The position numbers and the translations under genes were made by a program. From contig JAAOZJ010000108.1 of the NCBI GenBank assembly GCA_011605835.1, positions 1 through 10,602 of the forward strand: a stretch of DNA of 10,602 bases, written 5' to 3'. This stretch comes from Thermoproteota archaeon. Lineage in GTDB: Archaea > Thermoproteota > Methanomethylicia > Nezhaarchaeales > WYZ-LMO8. Every line of letters begins with the position of its first letter. Position 1 is the first letter of the stretch. Positions 1-6,235 of this stretch are shown here, one piece after another. The notes under the pieces were generated by a model. It ran no database searches. It had not been told where the DNA came from and was given only the letters and a program-made list of their open reading frames with translations.

Positions 1-495
1 GGCGACGGACGGGCCTATTTGGAGAGGACAGGCGAGCAGTACGACGTGATATTGATCGACGTAACCGACCCGTTGCCAGGAGGCCCCTCTTACCTTCTGT
101 ACACCAAGCAATTCTATGAGCTTGTCAAGAAGCACCTCAAGCCCGATGGATTGATGGCGACTCAAGCGACATCGGTTTTCTACAGCAGAAAGTCCTACGC
201 CCTCATATACAACACCCTAAAACAGGTCTTCCCCGTGGTCAGGGCGTACAGCGCTTGGGTCCCGTCCTACGCCTCGGCGTGGGGCTTCGTACTCGCTTCT
301 CTGAAGTTCGATCCCCTTGACTTGAGTGACGAAGAGATCGGGAGGAGGCTGACCGAGAGGGGGGCGTCGACACTCAAGTTCTATTGCCCTGAGTACCACA
401 AGCCGCTCTTCGCATTGCCCTTGTACCTGAGGAAAGCCTTAGAAGAGGAGAGGGAAGTAGCAACCGACGAGAAGCCGACGTTCATGCCTGCCTAA
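1..495 (+). CDS. Aminopropyltransferase, probably thermospermine synthase-like (3' part)
   Basis: The gene enters from the left edge; 164 residues and the TAA stop are visible. The first residues, GDGRAYLE, are the end of the decarboxylated-SAM binding motif of the spermidine synthase family, followed by YDVILIDVTDP. These enzymes transfer an aminopropyl group from decarboxylated S-adenosylmethionine to a diamine or polyamine in the cytoplasm. The loop after the catalytic Asp reads GGPSYLLYTKQFYE, and further on come IYNTLKQVFPVV and VPSYASAWGFVLAS. From memory these resemble plant ACL5-type thermospermine synthases (GGPCY.LYTK.FYE; IYNTL.QVF; IPSYA..WG) more than spermidine synthases, whose loop is usually DPxGPAxxLF. 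Family assignment is secure; substrate specificity is inferred. The reading frame is open to base 1, so the TTG at 19 is not the start. Confidence 0.9.
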   Translation, partial: GDGRAYLERTGEQYDVILIDVTDPLPGGPSYLLYTKQFYELVKKHLKPDGLMATQATSVFYSRKSYALIYNTLKQVFPVVRAYSAWVPSYASAWGFVLASLKFDPLDLSDEEIGRRLTERGASTLKFYCPEYHKPLFALPLYLRKALEEEREVATDEKPTFMPA

Positions 496-507
496 GCGTG
501 ATTCCAC

Positions 508-720
508 GTGAGCGAAGAGCGTAGAGAGCTCTATAGGGAGGGCGTTGTGGTGGACGTTCAGAGGACGGCGAGCGGGTACGCAATAGGCTTGAAGGATGGC
601 TTCGTGGTTGAGTACTTCTTTTCGGACAAGCCCGTCGAAAAGGGCAAGAAGGTCAAGGTGTACTGCATATACGGCAAGAAGTACTCGAAGTCGCGCTTCG
701 AGATGGTTATTGAGCCTTAA
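508..720 (+). CDS. Hypothetical 70-residue protein downstream of the aminopropyltransferase
   Basis: I do not recognise this protein. It starts with GTG 12 nt after the aminopropyltransferase stop, and a GCGTG sequence at 496–500 sits 7 nt before the start, the spacing seen for other genes here, so it is probably translated from the same mRNA. The 70 residues are rich in Lys, Val and aromatics, with alternating hydrophobic stretches (GVVVDVQ, YAIGL, FVVEYFF, KVKVYCIY) that suggest a small all-beta barrel. There is no signal peptide, membrane segment or metal-binding cluster; a single Cys lies near residue 53. A nucleic-acid-binding OB- or SH3-like fold would fit the shape and charge, but that is a guess. 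The codon use looks like that of its neighbours, which supports a real gene. Confidence 0.7.
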   Translation: MSEERRELYREGVVVDVQRTASGYAIGLKDGFVVEYFFSDKPVEKGKKVKVYCIYGKKYSKSRFEMVIEP

Positions 721-838
721 CCCAAGCTCATCTGGCCTTGATCGAGCCCACACTAAGTAGGTGCAAATCGGTTCAAGCCCTTCGCGTTGGTTCCATCAAG
801 TCAACAATAAACTAGCTCGTCGATTGTTCATGCATAGT

Positions 839-871
839 AAAAGTCACAAGGGAAGGATCACGTCATGTGAC
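839..871 (-). terminator. Possible hairpin plus T4 terminator of tRNA-Arg
   Basis: On the minus strand, GTCACA (871–866) can pair with TGTGAC (848–843) and is followed directly by TTTT (842–839). The stem would use the tRNA discriminator base, so it can only form if the 3' end is not folded as tRNA. Archaeal termination mainly needs the T-run, so this is a weak candidate. The rest of 721–870 shows no gene. Confidence 0.3.
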
Positions 872-966
872 GGGCCCGGGGGGATTTGAACCCCCGACCG
901 TCAGCTTAGAAGGCTTGCGGCAACCTAGTGGTTGATGCCGCGCTATCCGGGCTGCGCCACGGGCCC
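871..966 (-). tRNA. tRNA-Arg (anticodon UCU), intron-containing
   Basis: Read on the minus strand, a 7-bp acceptor stem (GGGCCCG/CGGGCCC) closes with discriminator G. A GCGC/GCGC D stem has the loop AGCCCGGATA, which contains A20, an arginine identity base. The T arm is GGGGG-TTCAAAT-CCCCC. The anticodon loop CTTCTAA (anticodon UCU at 908–910) is followed by GCTGA and a 5-nt variable loop CGGTC. The gene has 44 nt between the D stem and the T stem where 23 are expected, so there is a 21-nt insertion. Removing 915–935 restores an anticodon stem GCAGC/GCTGA with four pairs and a G27·A43 mismatch, giving a 75-nt body. CCA is not encoded. It reads AGA codons (and AGG by wobble), which are common in these genes. 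The nearest box A candidate lies about 32 nt upstream. Confidence 0.95.
915..935 (-). other. Non-canonical tRNA intron, position 29/30
   Basis: The 21-nt intron begins TCAACC and ends CCGCAA on the minus strand. It forms a bulge-helix-bulge: exon GCGG pairs with intron CCGC; the 5' bulge is CAT (cut CA/T) and the 3' bulge AAG (cut AA/G). An inner helix CAACC/GGTTG carries a 4-nt loop ACTA. Cutting each bulge after its second base gives exactly the length and stem needed for the mature tRNA. A cut one base earlier on both sides gives the same product. Cleavage would be by the archaeal splicing endonuclease; insertions in the anticodon stem are typical of Thermoproteota and need the heteromeric enzyme. 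The outer exon-exon helix is weak, so this is a relaxed motif. Confidence 0.85.
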
Positions 967-997
967 ATAGCGCTAAACTTAGTTGAACAGGCCTCCC

Positions 998-1009
998 TTT
1001 AAGCTTAAA
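998..1009 (-). promoter_or_regulatory. Candidate box A (TATA) for tRNA-Arg
   Basis: TTTAAGCTTAAA, a perfect 12-bp palindrome, ends 32 nt before the tRNA 5' end, in the 52-nt gap after alaS. A start about 25 nt downstream would leave a leader of roughly 10–15 nt for RNase P to remove. Its symmetry gives no direction; the tRNA is the only gene in range. Confidence 0.5.
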
Positions 1010-1018
1010 TTCCTTTGC

Positions 1019-3727
1019 TCAGCGGTACTTACTCCTTATCTCCTCAATCTTATCTCTTGCTCCCTTCAAATCCTCGACGAAGCCCTGCGCTATTTCCCTC
1101 CCTCCTCCAGCCCTTCCCTTCCCTCCTTGCGCCACCTCGAGCGCTAGGCGATTCGCCTCTAAGCCTGCGTTTATGGCCTGTGGGCCGCATGCTACGACGA
1201 GCAGAGCCCTGTCGTCTTGCTTGGACAACAGTATGAGTGCAACGTCCCCGACCTTCTTCAAAACCTTCTCTGCCAACGCCGTCATGCCGTCGTAGTCCAC
1301 CTTGTCGAGCTCGACTCCTATCACCTTTTCTCCTCTACTCCTCCTCTCTAATATGGTGGGCAAGGCCATTTCGGCGATCCTACCCTTCAAAGCCTCCACC
1401 TCTTTCCTCAATTGCCTGAGTTCAGTCCTCACCTTGTTGGCGACAGCTGACACCTGCTCGACGGGGCACTCTAGGGCTTGAGCTACGTTGTGCAGGCCTT
1501 CCTCGAGCTCCCTCACGTACTCAAGAGCTGCCTTCCCAGCCTTGTACTCAAATCTGATTATGCCGTCTTGGATCCTGTCAACTTTGGTTATCTTGATCAG
1601 CCCCACTTCCCCTGTGCTCGCCACGTGGGTCCCGCCACACGCTTGAACGTTCCATCCCTCGATATTCACTATCCTGACGTGCCTCCCAGGGACGACCCCT
1701 CCTTGGTATATCTCAAACCCATACTCTCTCTCGGCCCTCTCCCTCTCGACGAACGACACCTTGACGGGCAAGTTCTTGAGGACTAGGTCATTTGCCAAGT
1801 CCTCTATCGCCTTTAGCTGCTGCGGGTCTGGGTATTTGTAGTGAGTTACGTCGAGGTGCGCGCGATCAGGCCACTTCTGAGCTCCGGCTTGCCATGCGTG
1901 CTCTCCTAAGACCCTCCGCACCGCCTCAAGCAAGACGTGCGTTGCCGTGTGGTGCCTCATGAGGCCGAGCCTCCTCTCAGCATCTACCTCACACTTTACT
2001 ACGGCCCCTTCAGGTACCTCTCCTGCCACTACGTGCACTACCACGTCTCCTATCTTGATGACGTCGAGCACCTCTAACTTGGAACTTCCCAACACGAGGA
2101 AGCCTTTGTCGGCCTCCTGCCCCCCTCCTCGGGGGTAGAAGCACGTTTGATCCAACACAACGTAGCCCTTGTCACTCCTCAAGACCCTGCTCTCGCACGT
2201 AAACATGTACTGGTCCTCGTAGTAGAGGAGCTTGGTCGGCGGGAGGCCTGACACGTTGTATTGGATTTGTTCTTTAACCGGCCTAGCGGATTGATGTAAC
2301 TTAGCCACGAGGCCGTAGAAGTTGTCAGGAACCTTGACCGCGACGCCGAGCCTCTCGGCCTCCTCTTTGACGATCTCCGGCGGCAACCCGTGAGAGTCAT
2401 AGAGTTGCAAAAGTGCATCAATTGGAAGGGACTCGCCCTTTAACCCCTTAACGACCCTCGCTACTAAGCTCCTGCCGCGATTGATGGACGTTCTGTACTT
2501 CTCCTCCTCCAACTCTAAAATCTCCATTATGGTCTTTCTCATCCTGTTGAGCTTGGGGAAGTCACGACCCCAGATTTTAACTTGTTCGTCTACCAACTTC
2601 CTCAAGTAACCCTCTTCGAGGCGCAAGAGGTCACACAGCCGAAGTGCCCTCCTTATCACTAGACGGGCCAAGTAACCCTCTCCGACGTTTGAGGGCACGA
2701 CACCATCGGCTAACATGAACGCCAAGCACTTTGTGTGATCCGTGAGCGCGAAGACCCTTTCGAGCGGGGCAACCTCTGCTTCGAGCTTCTCGAGCGGTAT
2801 CTTCGTGACCTTGGAGAGCTCTCTTCTGAGTTCGTCGACGGTCCTCCCCCTCTCGACCCTCATCAGGGCCGATGCTTTAGCCACCTTGGCCAAGAGCTCA
2901 TCGTCTGGAGGGGTTATCCTCGCGTCGCGGCACACGGCATCTATCAATTCCCCGTATATTGCATGGAAAGCCGTCGGCTTGCCGCTCAAGAACCAAGCGA
3001 AGCGCTCCATTCCGTAGCCCGTGTCCACTATCCTCATGTTCATCGGGATGTACTCTTCTCCCCTGACCTTAAGGCACATGAAGACTAGCGTAGCGAGCTC
3101 CAAGCCGTCGACGCATACCTCGACGTCGGGGCCAGCGTTCCCTCCGCCGACCCAGAAGTCCTCTTTGTATGTTATCGTCCTCTCGTCGATCCCTATTTCC
3201 TCCGTCAAGAACTCGTGGCAGAGCTTGACCGTCTCCTCCTTCCAGTAGATCTCCTTATCTGGATAGTTAAAGGCGTGGTGACCTCCCATCTCAAATATCG
3301 TCAAGTGCCTGCCAGCGGTCAAGCCCACGTTGTCTATGTCCACCAGCCTAATGCAGGGCTGTGATATCACCAAGGGATTCGCGGGCGGCGGCACGACACC
3401 GTCGGTGACGAATGGCTGGAAGACGGCTATGCTCGCTATGGTCAAGTATATGTCCTCGCGCCACCTAGCAACGACCGGGTAGGGCTTTACGACCTCATGT
3501 CCCCTGCACTTGAAGAAATTCAGGAAGATCCTCCTGACCTCTGGCACGTCCACGCCGGGTTTGAGCTCTCTGCCTATGAACGTGTAATCTTGACAGGGGG
3601 CGTCGCCACAAGTCTCCCTGTCTCGATCGAGCGTCCAGTAGGCCGAGCCGCAGACCTTGCACTTCCTCCTCACGAAGCCGTTGTCGAGGAAAAACTTCAG
3701 CCTATACTCTTCTTCTGAGACTGTCAT
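1019..3727 (-). CDS. alaS: Alanyl-tRNA synthetase (archaeal type)
   Basis: This 902-residue cytoplasmic class II synthetase charges tRNA-Ala and edits misacylated Ser/Gly. The N-terminus carries a Cys cluster (C23, C26, C40, C45) seen in archaeal AlaRS. The catalytic domain runs through about residue 260 (IRLVDIDNVG, then TIFEMGGHHAF near 143–153), followed by the tRNA-recognition helices. The editing domain has the zinc ligands H593/H597 (HHTATH) and C697/H701 (CGGTH). The C-Ala domain ends with GGKGRAGGG (868–876). Length matches the archaeal family (about 900). The ATG start is followed by a continuous match to the family. Upstream are AAGGG 8 nt before the ATG and a TATA box about 50 nt away, so it can be transcribed alone as well as by read-through from L12. 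Nothing is missing or broken. Confidence 0.98.
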   Translation of the reverse strand: MTVSEEEYRLKFFLDNGFVRRKCKVCGSAYWTLDRDRETCGDAPCQDYTFIGRELKPGVDVPEVRRIFLNFFKCRGHEVVKPYPVVARWREDIYLTIASIAVFQPFVTDGVVPPPANPLVISQPCIRLVDIDNVGLTAGRHLTIFEMGGHHAFNYPDKEIYWKEETVKLCHEFLTEEIGIDERTITYKEDFWVGGGNAGPDVEVCVDGLELATLVFMCLKVRGEEYIPMNMRIVDTGYGMERFAWFLSGKPTAFHAIYGELIDAVCRDARITPPDDELLAKVAKASALMRVERGRTVDELRRELSKVTKIPLEKLEAEVAPLERVFALTDHTKCLAFMLADGVVPSNVGEGYLARLVIRRALRLCDLLRLEEGYLRKLVDEQVKIWGRDFPKLNRMRKTIMEILELEEEKYRTSINRGRSLVARVVKGLKGESLPIDALLQLYDSHGLPPEIVKEEAERLGVAVKVPDNFYGLVAKLHQSARPVKEQIQYNVSGLPPTKLLYYEDQYMFTCESRVLRSDKGYVVLDQTCFYPRGGGQEADKGFLVLGSSKLEVLDVIKIGDVVVHVVAGEVPEGAVVKCEVDAERRLGLMRHHTATHVLLEAVRRVLGEHAWQAGAQKWPDRAHLDVTHYKYPDPQQLKAIEDLANDLVLKNLPVKVSFVERERAEREYGFEIYQGGVVPGRHVRIVNIEGWNVQACGGTHVASTGEVGLIKITKVDRIQDGIIRFEYKAGKAALEYVRELEEGLHNVAQALECPVEQVSAVANKVRTELRQLRKEVEALKGRIAEMALPTILERRSRGEKVIGVELDKVDYDGMTALAEKVLKKVGDVALILLSKQDDRALLVVACGPQAINAGLEANRLALEVAQGGKGRAGGGREIAQGFVEDLKGARDKIEEIRSKYR

Positions 3728-3741
3728 CCTTTCAGCCCTTA

Positions 3742-3754
3742 ACGGTGCTACCGT
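3742..3754. promoter_or_regulatory. Dyad at the predicted alaS transcription start
   Basis: ACGGT-GCT-ACCGT, a 5-bp inverted repeat with a 3-nt spacer, lies at the start site predicted from the TATA box. It could be an operator on DNA or a hairpin in the leader. Only the symmetry and position support this. Confidence 0.35.
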
Positions 3755-3773
3755 GTGAAAATGTTGGAGGCTC

Positions 3774-3781
3774 TATAAAAA
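3774..3781 (-). promoter_or_regulatory. Box A (TATA) of alaS, overlapping the L12 3' T-run
   Basis: TTTTTATA on the minus strand, centre about 50 nt before the alaS ATG, predicts a start near 3752 and a leader of about 24 nt. The same T-run follows a short GCTA-AGC-TAGC hairpin (3784–3794) at the L12 stop, so it could also terminate L12 transcripts. Confidence 0.6.
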
Positions 3782-3789
3782 TTGCTAAG

Positions 3790-4113
3790 CTAGCCAAAGA
3801 GCGAAGATAGCCCCTCGGCTATGGTCTCCTCCGACACCTCTTCCTTCTTTTCTTCCTTCTTTTCTTCCTTCTTCTCCTCGGCTGGTGCTGGAGGGGCCGC
3901 GGCGGGTTGCGGCGTTATGGCTGGAGCCACGGCTGGGAGTACGGCCCCCTTGATCGCTTCGTCTATGTTGACTTCTTTTAAAGCCGCGCAGAGGGCTTTG
4001 ACCCTGATTTCGTCCACCTCTATGCCTGCTGCTCGTAATATCGACTTTATTGCGTCCTCAGTTATGCTCTTGCCAGCTTGGTGAAGCAGTAAAGCAGCGT
4101 AGACGTATTCCAA
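3790..4113 (-). CDS. rpl12: Large ribosomal subunit stalk protein L12 (archaeal P1)
   Basis: L12 forms the flexible stalk of the 50S subunit that recruits and stimulates the translational GTPases; several dimers bind P0. The 107 residues show the archaeal plan: an N-terminal helical dimerisation domain beginning MEYVYAALLLHQAGK (1–60), an Ala/Pro hinge (61–78), a charged EEKK repeat (79–92) and the conserved tail GLSSLFG (101–107) that contacts factors. Translation must start at TTG, because no other start fits between it and an upstream in-frame stop at 4132–4134. A strong SD, GGGGGT (4123–4128), lies 9 nt ahead. The gene has its own TATA box, which would allow the extra copies of L12 needed per ribosome. 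The EEKK repeat is coded by three 12-bp units (3841–3876), the last with one mismatch. Confidence 0.97.
   Translation of the reverse strand: MEYVYAALLLHQAGKSITEDAIKSILRAAGIEVDEIRVKALCAALKEVNIDEAIKGAVLPAVAPAITPQPAAAPPAPAEEKKEEKKEEKKEEVSEETIAEGLSSLFG
3841..3876 (-). repeat. Three tandem 12-bp units encoding (EEKK)3 in L12
   Basis: On the plus strand the unit TTCCTTCTTTTC occurs at 3841–3852 and 3853–3864 exactly and at 3865–3876 with one change. It encodes the charged hinge of L12 and makes a pure purine/pyrimidine tract that could vary in copy number by slippage. Confidence 0.85.
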
Positions 4114-4134
4114 CCCTACGTTACCCCCTTGTTA

Positions 4135-4157
4135 TTGACTGAGTAGCTCTCACTCAA
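4135..4157. promoter_or_regulatory. Inverted repeat between TATA box and start of L12
   Basis: TTGAcTGAG-TAGCT-CTCAcTCAA: 9-nt arms with 8 complementary positions and a 5-nt spacer. It begins 4 nt past the TATA box and spans the predicted transcription start near 4140, where a bound repressor would block RNA polymerase. As RNA, only part would be transcribed, so a DNA operator is the better guess. Confidence 0.45.
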
Positions 4158-4160
4158 GCA

Positions 4161-4168
4161 TTTATAAA
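4161..4168 (-). promoter_or_regulatory. Box A (TATA) of L12
   Basis: TTTATAAA in an A/T-rich stretch in the 70-nt gap between P0 and L12. It predicts a start near 4140 and a leader of about 25 nt that includes the GGGGGT ribosome binding site. Confidence 0.7.
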
Positions 4169-4183
4169 TTTTTATTTTGGTCG

Positions 4184-5056
4184 TCAAAGCTTAAGCAAGC
4201 TCCTCAACGCAGTCGCTTGAGCATAGGCCTTTGCAATTATGTGGCCTACGACCTCGCGGGTCGGGTAGCACGCGTTTATTGCGAGGTTCCTAGCCTCCGC
4301 GACGGCCTTTGATATTATGTACGGCGCGCTCTCGGGCGTTACGAACACGGCGTTGATCGCTAATGAGAGGGCCCTCGTAAAGGCGTCGGCGATGTCCTTC
4401 TTGTACTTTTCTACGTCTATCTTCAAGTCAGAGGGCTTGAAGACTACTCCCTCGTAGAAGGCGATTTTGATCTTCAAGCCCGCCTCCATGGGCTCGATGC
4501 CGAGTTTCCCAAGTAGCTCGGCTATCTCGGCCGGTATGGCCTCGCCGGCCTTGACCACGACCGTGTCCTTGGTCACGTAAATGGACCCCTCTTCCACCTT
4601 GACCGGGACCTTGAATTTCTTGAATAAGCTCAACGCGGGCCCGGACGGGATGCCGGTGTTACCCGCCGGGATGACCACGTCCTTAACGGCTACGTCGCCA
4701 GGCCTTGCCTTTGCCGGGACTTTGTTCTTCTCAAGTAGGGCGTAGATCTCAAAGGGGCTCAAGTTGGATGCCAGGACGGCCACTTGACCTGTTAGAAAGT
4801 CCTTCAATGGAGAGAAGTCAATGCCCTTTAGCTCCTTTAGCTCTTCTATGGCCTTTCTTATGATGCTGTTCTTAGCGACTTTTACTTGAACGCTCCCTCT
4901 TAGCGCCTTCCTTAGTCTCTGAAATTGTAGAGCACGCAGTCCGCTGATGTCAGCTAGTGCTATGGTCTTGTGCGAGCTAAAGATCTCTACCATCTCGTCT
5001 ATGAGCTTCCTCTTTCTCTCTCTCGGCTTTACCTCCCTCAACGCTAGCGCGGGCAT
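4184..5056 (-). CDS. rplP0: Large ribosomal subunit protein P0 (L10), lacking the usual charged C-terminal tail
   Basis: P0 is the base of the ribosomal stalk: it binds 23S rRNA together with L11 and anchors L12 dimers. The rRNA-binding domain is residues 1–105 plus 195–215 (KNSIIRKAIEE near 62–72), with the inserted archaeal/eukaryotic domain (PAKARPGDVA, then AGNTGIPSGPALSLF) at about 113–190. The C-terminal helices from about 217 to 288 (ADAFTRALSLAINA; PYIISKAVAEARNLAINA; EVVGHIIAKAYAQATALRSLL) are the L12-binding spine. It ends at 290 residues; other archaeal P0 proteins I know are about 330–350 and finish with a charged linker and a GLFG-type tail like that of L12. That tail is absent here. 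The ATG has GGAGGT 8 nt upstream, overlapping the end of L1, whose stop lies 5 nt before it. Confidence 0.96.
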   Translation of the reverse strand: MPALALREVKPRERKRKLIDEMVEIFSSHKTIALADISGLRALQFQRLRKALRGSVQVKVAKNSIIRKAIEELKELKGIDFSPLKDFLTGQVAVLASNLSPFEIYALLEKNKVPAKARPGDVAVKDVVIPAGNTGIPSGPALSLFKKFKVPVKVEEGSIYVTKDTVVVKAGEAIPAEIAELLGKLGIEPMEAGLKIKIAFYEGVVFKPSDLKIDVEKYKKDIADAFTRALSLAINAVFVTPESAPYIISKAVAEARNLAINACYPTREVVGHIIAKAYAQATALRSLLKL

Positions 5057-5061
5057 CTAGG

Positions 5062-5730
5062 CTAACCTCCACGAGCGCGAGTTGGGGAGACCTCAACGGG
5101 TGGCCCCATGGTTAACTTGACATAGACGCTCTTTATCCTAGCCGGGTGCCTTATCTTCTCCTTCAAGAAGTCGAGGACTGCCTTGGCGTTCTCCGCGACT
5201 TCCTCGTCCTTCATGTCCTCGACGCCTATCTTGCACTGCACAACGGGATTATTCCTTATCTTTAGCCTAACTGAGTTCCTCAACTTGCTTATCACCGAGA
5301 CCAAATCTGTTCCCAAGGTCACGGGCGACGGCATTTTGCCCCTCGGCCCCAAGAACGGGCCCAAGGTCCTACCAATCACGGGCATCAAGTCCGCTTGGGC
5401 TAAGAAGAAGTCGTAGGCCTTTGCAATTTTCTTGGCGTACTTCTTATCGGCCTGACACTTTTGCACATCCGCCTTCCCCAATACAAGGTCTGCCTTAGCG
5501 CCTTTGGCCTTCAAGGCCAGGTCCCCTTCGGCTATAACGCACACCTTGGCCTCCTTGACAGTCAGAGGGTTTGGCAAGGTCAGTACCTCGTTTATCCTGC
5601 TGGAGGGGTCTTTGAGGTTGAGCCCCTCAAAGGACACTATGAGCTCAAAAGTCTGCCTGAAGTTCCTCTTCTTCGCTCTCTGCCTTGCCTCTTTAATGGC
5701 CTTGAGGAGATCGTTCAAAGATAAGCTCAT
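5062..5730 (-). CDS. rpl1: Large ribosomal subunit protein L1
   Basis: L1 forms the mobile stalk at the tRNA exit site of the 50S subunit; in several archaea and bacteria it also represses its own operon by binding mRNA. The 222 residues begin MSLSLNDLLKAIKEARQRA; the segment KKRNFRQTFELIV near 20–32 and the signature GRTLGPFLGPRGKMPSP (120–136) identify the family. The ATG (5730–5728) overlaps the L11 stop as TGATG, which favours coupled translation. In-frame GTG codons at 5733 and 5736 are alternatives, and the first of these has the better spacing (7 nt) to GAGG in the L11 end, so the start is uncertain by one or two residues. I saw no clear copy of the L1 mRNA-binding site. Confidence 0.95.
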   Translation of the reverse strand: MSLSLNDLLKAIKEARQRAKKRNFRQTFELIVSFEGLNLKDPSSRINEVLTLPNPLTVKEAKVCVIAEGDLALKAKGAKADLVLGKADVQKCQADKKYAKKIAKAYDFFLAQADLMPVIGRTLGPFLGPRGKMPSPVTLGTDLVSVISKLRNSVRLKIRNNPVVQCKIGVEDMKDEEVAENAKAVLDFLKEKIRHPARIKSVYVKLTMGPPVEVSPTRARGG

Positions 5731-6230
5731 CACCACTCAGCCTCGTACTTGGCAAATATTTGATCATAGACCCCTGCGTCGATCTCTCTTTGGACCTCCT
5801 TCGGGCTCTTGCCTTCGACGGTTATCCCTAGGCTGAGACAGGTGCCTAAGACTTCCTTGGTAGCCGCTTTTAGGTTTTTTGCCAGGAGATCGGGCCTCTT
5901 TATCAAGGCTATCTTCACCACTTGCTCGAGGCTCAAGTTGCCTATCTTCTGCTTAGCGGGCGAGGAAGAGCCCTTCTCCGCCTTCAGCTCCCTTAACAGT
6001 AGAGCGGCCGTGGTCGGTATACCGACCTTCACTTCGAACTCCTTAGTCTCAGGGTCGTAAATCACCTCTACCGGGACCCTCATCCCCGCGAACTCTCTCG
6101 TGAGTTCGTTAATTTTATTGGCGACCGCCATGACGTTCAAGCCCGTAGGGCCTAGGGCTGGCCCTAGGGGCGGGCCCGCGGTCGCCTTTCCCCCTTCTAT
6201 CACGAGCCTGACCGACTTCTTCTGCGCCAC
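5730..6230 (-). CDS. rpl11: Large ribosomal subunit protein L11
   Basis: L11 binds the GTPase-associated region of 23S rRNA beside P0. The N-terminal domain holds the Pro-rich signature GPPLGPALGPTGLN (19–32), and the RNA-binding C-terminal domain covers roughly 73–145 (GIPTTAALLLRELK; KIGNLSLEQVVKIA). I place the start at GTG 6230–6228, giving MAQKKSVRLVIEGGK, because GAGGTG (6242–6237) lies 6 nt upstream and the archaeal family usually begins only a few residues before the VEGG/IEGG strand. That SD contains the spt5/nusG stop (AGG-TGA). The ATG at 6236 would touch the SD directly, and the GTG at 6239 would overlap it. The end TGA overlaps the L1 ATG. Length of 166 is normal for archaea. Confidence 0.95.
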   Translation of the reverse strand: MAQKKSVRLVIEGGKATAGPPLGPALGPTGLNVMAVANKINELTREFAGMRVPVEVIYDPETKEFEVKVGIPTTAALLLRELKAEKGSSSPAKQKIGNLSLEQVVKIALIKRPDLLAKNLKAATKEVLGTCLSLGITVEGKSPKEVQREIDAGVYDQIFAKYEAEW

Positions 6231-6235
6231 ACGCA

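Noticed and set aside
439..753. 104-residue open frame on the minus strand over the hypothetical gene
   Set aside because: It lies antisense to two genes with good start sites and codon use, has no recognisable motif, and fits a shadow frame.
721..870. Possible box C/D sRNA or a tRNA fragment (GGTTCAAGCCC near 770) between the hypothetical gene and the tRNA
   Set aside because: No RUGAUGA/CUGA box pair and no acceptor or D arm around the T-loop-like string.
1015..3718. Several plus-strand frames within alaS, some over 100 residues
   Set aside because: Antisense to a full-length, motif-complete alaS; low-complexity Ser/Pro/Leu-rich or Arg/His-rich translations typical of shadow frames.
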